Made by a program: the position numbers and the translations under genes
The notes under the pieces: generated by a model
The model's database searches: none
The model's input: the letters and a program-made list of their open reading frames with translations, nothing else
What the model was told of the DNA's origin: nothing
Virus record (IMG/VR): IMGVR_UViG_3300034103_000394
Coordinates: 1 to 26,267 of that record
DNA: 26,267 nt
From: a virus
Reading direction: 5' to 3' (one strand)
Shown here: positions 21,322 through 26,267 of the stretch, piece by piece
Position numbering within the stretch: position 1 is the first letter of the stretch
Layout: every line of letters starts with the position of its first letter

Positions 21322-21425
21322 TTTTTTCTGGTTTGTCTCTGATGTCCCGGAAACATCTTGACCCTACAACAACGCCATCGCTATGCGACAAACACTACTC
21401 CAGAAGGTCGTGCGGCTCAGTTTAT

Positions 21426-22604
21426 TTATACTTTTCTTGTATTTCCGTAAAATATAGTACTGCCTTTGTGCGTTTTTATCTGTCGCCAAGGGTCAATGAC
21501 CGTCGCAGATTGTGGAAAATTTAATTGTTGTGTATAATTGTCCCAGTAGCCTATCAAGTAAACTTCTGTCCAGTCTGAGCGTAAATCTGTATCACCTGTA
21601 TGCTCATCATAGTAATGTAGATTGCCACCATGCTTCTCAATATAGTGTCCCACTAACATACTTGCGCTACCGTTGGTGTAGGGTATTTTGGGCTTGTATG
21701 CTTTGCCGACAATTGTAACGTTCTTGCCGTACTCTAAGCATTTTTTAGCCATACGTTCTGCTTGTACTTCTCTAGCAGTCATAATGGCATCAAACAAATC
21801 ATATCCTAATCCTAGACGTTCGGCTAGATAACGTAATGCAATATTATCTCTTGGATGACATGCTCCTGCATCCCCTAATCCTGCTTTCATATATGCAGGA
21901 CCCATGATACGATGTGTGGACTTTGCTAATGCGTTTGTAACTACGTCAACATTAATATTGCCGTTCGTTTCAGCAACATCCTGTAACATGTTAACTAATG
22001 CTAACTTTGTACTAATAAAGGTATTATAGAAAATTTTTATACTTTCTGCTTCATCCCATGTACCAACTTCATAACGTGGATCATTTTCCATAAAGACATT
22101 ATAGAAATCTATTAATTCTTTAGCGTCACCTGTTACACTACCATCTTCTGTGCCTATGATGATCATTTCAGGATTTACCATATCATGTTTGACAGTACCC
22201 ATAGCAATCAGATATGGATTGTAAATGAATCGTGCGTTGGTGATACAAGGTTCCAACTGGCTGCGTACAGTTCCCGGCAAGACAGTACTAATGAGTACTA
22301 CCAATTGATTCTTATTAACGTACTTGTTTACTTCTTTTAATATATCTGTAACGATAGTGTAATCAAAATCTTTGTTAGGTAAATGACTAGTAGGTGTTTC
22401 GCCACCATATATAGGATCATGAGGAGTAGGAGCAGCGATAAAGATAAAATCTCTGTCAACTACTGCATCTTTGATAGAATCTTTCATAGGAAATGTAGTA
22501 GTTTTTGTACTAATATCATAACCTACAGTATCATAATGTAATGCCATGACTTCGGCGCAGTCTTGCCCTAACTTGCCTACGCCGATCATCGCCACTTTCT
22601 TCAT
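21426..22604 (-). CDS. UDP-glucose/GDP-mannose dehydrogenase family protein
   Basis: A 392-residue NAD-dependent sugar-nucleotide dehydrogenase. The Rossmann motif GVGKLG lies at about 8-13, STVLPGTV at 106-113, IKIFYNTF at 189-196, and the catalytic loop GDAGACHPRDN with Cys249 at about 244-254. The C-terminal domain starts with VTIVGKAYKP. The family oxidises UDP-glucose (or a related sugar) to the uronic acid. Catalytic residues are present and the length is normal, so it is probably active. It starts two bases after the SpeD-like stop. With the epimerase and aminotransferase it points to nucleotide-sugar supply for glycan synthesis. Confidence 0.9.
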   Translation of the reverse strand: MKKVAMIGVGKLGQDCAEVMALHYDTVGYDISTKTTTFPMKDSIKDAVVDRDFIFIAAPTPHDPIYGGETPTSHLPNKDFDYTIVTDILKEVNKYVNKNQLVVLISTVLPGTVRSQLEPCITNARFIYNPYLIAMGTVKHDMVNPEMIIIGTEDGSVTGDAKELIDFYNVFMENDPRYEVGTWDEAESIKIFYNTFISTKLALVNMLQDVAETNGNINVDVVTNALAKSTHRIMGPAYMKAGLGDAGACHPRDNIALRYLAERLGLGYDLFDAIMTAREVQAERMAKKCLEYGKNVTIVGKAYKPKIPYTNGSASMLVGHYIEKHGGNLHYYDEHTGDTDLRSDWTEVYLIGYWDNYTQQLNFPQSATVIDPWRQIKTHKGSTIFYGNTRKV

Positions 22605-22605
22605 T

Positions 22606-22980
22606 TTATTCTAATGGTAATTCAATAAGTTTGTTTTCACGATCAAGATATTTCATCTCAATCTTGACAGGATGAAAGTCACGCAGTGCTTCTACTACAT
22701 CATACGGATCAAGATAACCGCAAGTATAAACGTCTAATTGTACAAGTGCTGGGTTATCTTCATCCCAGATATGTAATGCGATATGGCTAGTCTCAATGAT
22801 GGCTACAGCAGTTAGTCCACGATTGCCTTCTACGTTTAGATATTTTGCAAAAGGGCCCATCATGACTTTCATGCCGATCTTGTCTACAAGTTTGTTCATC
22901 CATTCAATAGCAACTTGCTCGTCAGTGATTGGACGCCCTACTTCAGCACGTATAATTAAATGTTTATGTACTACAGCCAT
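22606..22980 (-). CDS. speD: SpeD-like S-adenosylmethionine decarboxylase
   Basis: A 124-residue protein of the prokaryotic AdoMet decarboxylase fold, normal in length. The active-site block is IIETSHIALHIWDE (61-74), with Ser65, His70 and Cys87 (YTCG) in the expected places. In cellular enzymes autocleavage occurs at a Glu-Ser bond to form the pyruvoyl group; here the residue before the serine is Thr, with Glu one further back, as I recall in phage SpeD-like proteins. Decarboxylated SAM is the aminopropyl donor for spermidine, useful for packing DNA. Its ATG overlaps the stop of the large repeat gene (TAATG). Activity is likely but not certain. Confidence 0.8.
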   Translation of the reverse strand: MAVVHKHLIIRAEVGRPITDEQVAIEWMNKLVDKIGMKVMMGPFAKYLNVEGNRGLTAVAIIETSHIALHIWDEDNPALVQLDVYTCGYLDPYDVVEALRDFHPVKIEMKYLDRENKLIELPLE

Positions 22981-25900
22981 TATTTGTATTTCCTATTGTA
23001 ATAATCTTTTAACCAACTCCATTCATAACTTAATTTGAGTTGATCCATATCACCATTTACTTCTTCATAATATTCTACTGCGTCCTTCGCTCCCTGTAAA
23101 CAGTCTTTGGCAAATTTACCTTTAGCCTCAGTAAGCCATACTTGTAAGCGTTCTTGGCTAATATCTGTGTAATCGCTCTTGAGTTTTATAACTTCACGGA
23201 AAGCAGTACGCCAAGTGCTATAAGCATCAGTATTAAAGTTTGCAGTGCCGGATACTAATTCTACTGTCTCATGCGGATCGTCCAATGTAAAGTCTAATCC
23301 ACTACCGAAATTGTTTAGCACAAGTTGTTTATTGTAAGCGATCATACCTTGGTGACCGTATTCTAATCCGTTCACAGGATTTTTAGCATGGAAGATATAG
23401 TGTTTAGGCACTTGTAATCTATCTGGTTGCCAGCCCCAGTCAAATTTGCCATTCACTTTTAATTTAGCGAATACTGTGAAAGCCCATTGAGTTTCACTTG
23501 CCTTTACAGCAGCATGATAAGCATCAACGCGACCGTTTACGCCATCTACACGCACGACACGATTTTTCAATCCATCAGTCACAGCAAGCAAGTGCTTATA
23601 ATTGTCTTCCGCATTTTTTTCACCGTTGCTGAGAAATACGATGTCAAGCGGCTTACTTGATAATAACTTACTTGCTGTTTTAATATAGGGGTAATCGTAT
23701 AGTTCTTTCTTAATATACTGTTTCGCTTCTTTAGGAACAACGATTCTAGTGGCACCAGTACTTGTGATTAACAATTCTTTAGTATCATCCTGCCATAAAT
23801 TTAATGTTTCATTATCATTGGTTTTAAATTCTTCAGTTGTAAATATAGCATAGGGGAAATCAAAATTAGTATCAATGCTTCCTACATGCGTATCTGTGTT
23901 AACTTTGATAATAGGAGCAGGTAAGCGTCTTGTTTTAACTGTATTATTAAAGTTTACTTTATCATACTGTTGTAAAATTTGTAGTTCAGAAATAACTTTC
24001 TTAGTATGGTTTACATTTAAGAAGAAAGTATCACCGAACTTTTGCGAGTCACTAGGAAATACATGTAAGTTTTCTCTAGCGAATGGATCGCATATGTAAG
24101 TGAAATCAAAGTTATTATAGTTACAAATACTACTTACGACCCAGATGTAATGCTCTTTTCTAGGAACTATATTATCCACTATATTTTTGATAGTTTGTAG
24201 ATAACTTTTATCATAATCAACAACAGTCACAGACTTATCATGTGCGACCAGTTTTATAGCGTCAACAACTTGATTTAATTCTTTATTACCATGATTTATG
24301 ACATAGACATCATAAAGATTATTAGTAGCCTTTGCTTTACGCTCTTTGACAAAGTTTAAGTTACTCAAGTGTTCAATTATTTTAATGTATTTTGTATCTT
24401 CGCTAAATGTCTCACGGTTTACCATGAATGTAGTTCCCCAGTGGCTCCACTGTGTTCCAAACACATGAACCATCTTTAACTGCCAGGGGTTAGGGTAATA
24501 CTTGAAATCAAATTCACTATAGTCAAGTTCGCTATTCAATATCCAACACAACTCTGTATTACTACGGTTGATACAACGATTGATTGTATCTACCCAACTA
24601 TTCAAGAAGCGTGTCTTTGAGATGTTAGTGAAACGTGCTTTGAGTTGTTCAAAACGCTCTTGTGATTCTTTATTGCCGCGATCAACAAAGAAGATATCTG
24701 GTTGAACGAACAACTCGGCAAGATATTCATTATCTGCTTTTTTATCTTGTTGAACAAAGTTTTTATCAGTATATCCCTGTAGATAAAATGACGAATTTAC
24801 AAAATATGTTTGTGTCTTTTCGCTTTCAGGACTACCGAACACATGTATGTATTGTTCTTGATCTTTCGTTGGACGCCAGTTAAAATCAAAGTTATCATAA
24901 TTGATTGACTTCTGTAATGCCCAGAATACTTCATCTTGATGATTTTTAACTAAATTACCTAATGTAGTTTCAATGTAATATTTAGGAACTTCTTTAGCAC
25001 GTAGTTTAGCCTTTATATGGCTCATATATTTGACTTCTGTAGCACTAGGAACAACGTATTTAGGACCTCCCCTATCTGCATACTCTGTCGCAAATTCATA
25101 AATGTAAGGGGGATCGTAAGGATCGGGGCGCCAACTAAAGTCAAACGTTTCAACATCAAAACCATCAGGTACTTGCCACAATTTTAAATTAGGTCTTATT
25201 TCAGCAATAATATCATTAACGTATTTAAAATCTGTAGCACCTGTGACTTTGTATTTGACCGTAGGTTCTTTTTCAGCACTATTCCATTGATTACCAAATA
25301 CATAGATATACGGAGGTGATCCTGGATCCGGTCTCCAACTAAAGTCAAAATTTTCTATAGGAAACAATACTTCAAACTTGTCAGGTTGAGGCATGGCATA
25401 CGCTATTTTTTCATGCACATACTTCTTTTCGGTAGCACCAGGAACACGATATTCAATAGAAGGTTCTATCTCTGCACGATTCCACTGATTACCAAACACA
25501 TAAATGTATGCTGGCTCTCGAGGATCTGGTCTCCAACTAAAATCAAACCCGTTATTCTTACTTGTTATAATATCAATAGGAAGTTTCTTTACCCATCTAT
25601 CCCACTGTGGTAATACTTCTACTAATTCTTCCATGTATTTCTTTTCAGTAGCGCCCGGTACATGGTACTCTAGTGTGGGTTTCATTTCAGCAGGTTCATA
25701 CTTATTTCCCCATACATAGATGTATGGAGGATCATGCGGATTAGGCACCCAACTTAAATCAAATTTTGATTTATCAATAGATACGAGTTCTTTCCAGTTT
25801 TTGATATTAGGTGCTAATTTTGCTGTAAGAGTTTTTATATAATTGTTTTTAGTCGCATCGGGTACTACATATTTTATAGTAGGCATGACTTCAGCGTTAT

Positions 25901-26267
25901 GCCATTGATTTCCGAATATATAAATGTAGGGCGGTTCGGTATCATCTGGATGCCAACTATAATCAAAATCTTCAATCAAAAGATTATCTACAATCTCAAA
26001 ATTTTTCTTGTTAGGTAATTTTTTTGCTTTCAAAATACGACGATCAATGTATTTTATAGCACTCATCTCATCAGTGCCGGGGGTGATATATCTAGGTCCA
26101 CCTGTCTTTTGCCACTGAGTACCGAATTGATAGATATATGGTTTATCTTCTGCATAAGGATGCCAACTGAAGTCAAAACTATCAACATCAATATCATCTG
26201 GTATCTCCCAGTTTGTCTTGTTAGGACGCATCTTAGCAACAGGATTATCTATATATTTTATTTCTCT
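22980..26267 (-). CDS. Very large repeat protein, start outside the window
   Basis: At least 1095 residues; the frame is open to the right edge. The ATG at 26231 is not the start, because the 12 codons before it (REIKYIDNPVAK) continue the repeat. Six tandem repeats of about 65-70 residues fill roughly the first 400, each with FDFSWRPDP, PPYIYVFGNQW and a PGATExKY end. They are followed by diverged units alternating with segments such as DIFFVDRGNKES, DVYVINHGNKEL and DIVFLSNGEKNAEDN, then a C-terminal module with VVRVDGVNGRVDAYHAA and KNPVNGLEYGH. The latter recalls GT-A-like proteins of T4-like cyanophages. A sugar-transferring or glycan-binding role is an inference. SpeD-like and UDP-glucose dehydrogenase-like genes follow. 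Confidence 0.75.
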   Translation of the reverse strand, partial: REIKYIDNPVAKMRPNKTNWEIPDDIDVDSFDFSWHPYAEDKPYIYQFGTQWQKTGGPRYITPGTDEMSAIKYIDRRILKAKKLPNKKNFEIVDNLLIEDFDYSWHPDDTEPPYIYIFGNQWHNAEVMPTIKYVVPDATKNNYIKTLTAKLAPNIKNWKELVSIDKSKFDLSWVPNPHDPPYIYVWGNKYEPAEMKPTLEYHVPGATEKKYMEELVEVLPQWDRWVKKLPIDIITSKNNGFDFSWRPDPREPAYIYVFGNQWNRAEIEPSIEYRVPGATEKKYVHEKIAYAMPQPDKFEVLFPIENFDFSWRPDPGSPPYIYVFGNQWNSAEKEPTVKYKVTGATDFKYVNDIIAEIRPNLKLWQVPDGFDVETFDFSWRPDPYDPPYIYEFATEYADRGGPKYVVPSATEVKYMSHIKAKLRAKEVPKYYIETTLGNLVKNHQDEVFWALQKSINYDNFDFNWRPTKDQEQYIHVFGSPESEKTQTYFVNSSFYLQGYTDKNFVQQDKKADNEYLAELFVQPDIFFVDRGNKESQERFEQLKARFTNISKTRFLNSWVDTINRCINRSNTELCWILNSELDYSEFDFKYYPNPWQLKMVHVFGTQWSHWGTTFMVNRETFSEDTKYIKIIEHLSNLNFVKERKAKATNNLYDVYVINHGNKELNQVVDAIKLVAHDKSVTVVDYDKSYLQTIKNIVDNIVPRKEHYIWVVSSICNYNNFDFTYICDPFARENLHVFPSDSQKFGDTFFLNVNHTKKVISELQILQQYDKVNFNNTVKTRRLPAPIIKVNTDTHVGSIDTNFDFPYAIFTTEEFKTNDNETLNLWQDDTKELLITSTGATRIVVPKEAKQYIKKELYDYPYIKTASKLLSSKPLDIVFLSNGEKNAEDNYKHLLAVTDGLKNRVVRVDGVNGRVDAYHAAVKASETQWAFTVFAKLKVNGKFDWGWQPDRLQVPKHYIFHAKNPVNGLEYGHQGMIAYNKQLVLNNFGSGLDFTLDDPHETVELVSGTANFNTDAYSTWRTAFREVIKLKSDYTDISQERLQVWLTEAKGKFAKDCLQGAKDAVEYYEEVNGDMDQLKLSYEWSWLKDYYNRKYK
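25010..26267 (-). repeat. Six tandem ~200-base coding repeats
   Basis: The repeats encode FDFSW(R/H)P-type units about 65-70 residues apart (FDFSWHP, FDYSWHP, FDLSWVP, FDFSWRP, FDFSWRP, FDFSWRP). They are similar at protein level but clearly diverged in DNA, so the array is old. The array continues beyond the right edge. Confidence 0.88.

Noticed and set aside
21179-21391. 70-residue minus-strand frame overlapping the end of the duplicated gene
   Set aside because: It begins at TTG without a ribosome binding site, is antisense to coding sequence at one end and lies in strongly structured DNA.
21332-21394. Hammerhead-like CTGATG...GAAAC on the plus strand
   Set aside because: The core lacks the CTGANGA and GAAA spacing needed, and no three-stem arrangement can be drawn.
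26231-26231. ATG at 26231 as start of the large repeat protein
   Set aside because: The frame continues upstream to the window edge with 12 codons that match the end of a repeat unit, so this ATG is internal.
1-26267. CRISPR arrays, insertion sequences or integrase genes
   Set aside because: No regularly spaced direct repeats, transposase, integrase or terminal inverted repeats were seen.

Overview
The window looks like part of a tailed-phage genome of the T4-like marine myovirus type, low in GC. This comes from reading alone; no database search was possible. The evidence is: almost every gene on the minus strand, packed with 1-56 base overlaps; repeated T4-type late promoters (NATAAATA and close variants); a spanin-like pair; two small proteins whose N-termini resemble T4 capsid-targeting sequences; and many small hypotheticals of the kind carried by T4-like cyanophages and pelagiphages. 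The host cannot be fixed. The circularly permuted tmRNA would fit an alphaproteobacterial or cyanobacterial setting.

Layout. 1-2872 (minus): membrane protein (cut by the window edge), lipoprotein, SAM methyltransferase, two paralogous putative internal head proteins and a structural protein, with a strong terminator at 772-799. 2891-3658: back-to-back divergent late promoters, then a plus-strand spanin-like pair. 3648-9635 (minus): a long operon with a PLP aminotransferase, an NAD-dependent epimerase, thymidylate synthase, an SGNH-like protein, a glycosyltransferase-like protein and conserved hypotheticals, led by a late-type promoter at 9658-9665. 9689-14092 (minus): a MoxR ATPase / VWA-metallopeptidase cluster with small genes. 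It is visibly richer in GC in its core and is served by three host-like sigma-70 promoters. 14195-17122 (minus): a P-loop kinase/nucleotidyltransferase fusion, a nucleotidyltransferase/Cys-rich/peptidoglycan-binding-like fusion and a 2OG-Fe(II) oxygenase.

17141-17624 (minus) is the most striking segment: a permuted, two-piece tmRNA (acceptor piece, intervening segment, coding piece) encoding the tag ANDETFALAA. It has a phage late promoter, an intrinsic terminator and a 40-residue membrane mini-ORF in front. 17620-19138 carries a small hypothetical and a DNA methylase read from a consensus sigma-70 promoter, which overlaps a divergent late promoter driving a plus-strand, internally duplicated glycosyltransferase-like gene (19185-21248). 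21426-26267 (minus) carries a UDP-glucose dehydrogenase-like gene, a SpeD-like gene and a very large repeat protein that runs off the right edge.

Two themes stand out. First, several late promoters sit exactly five bases before an ATG; with the T4 start-site rule this predicts leaderless late mRNAs. Second, the nucleotide-sugar and glycosyltransferase-like genes together suggest that the phage builds or alters a glycan, while ThyA and the SpeD-like protein support nucleotide and polyamine supply.
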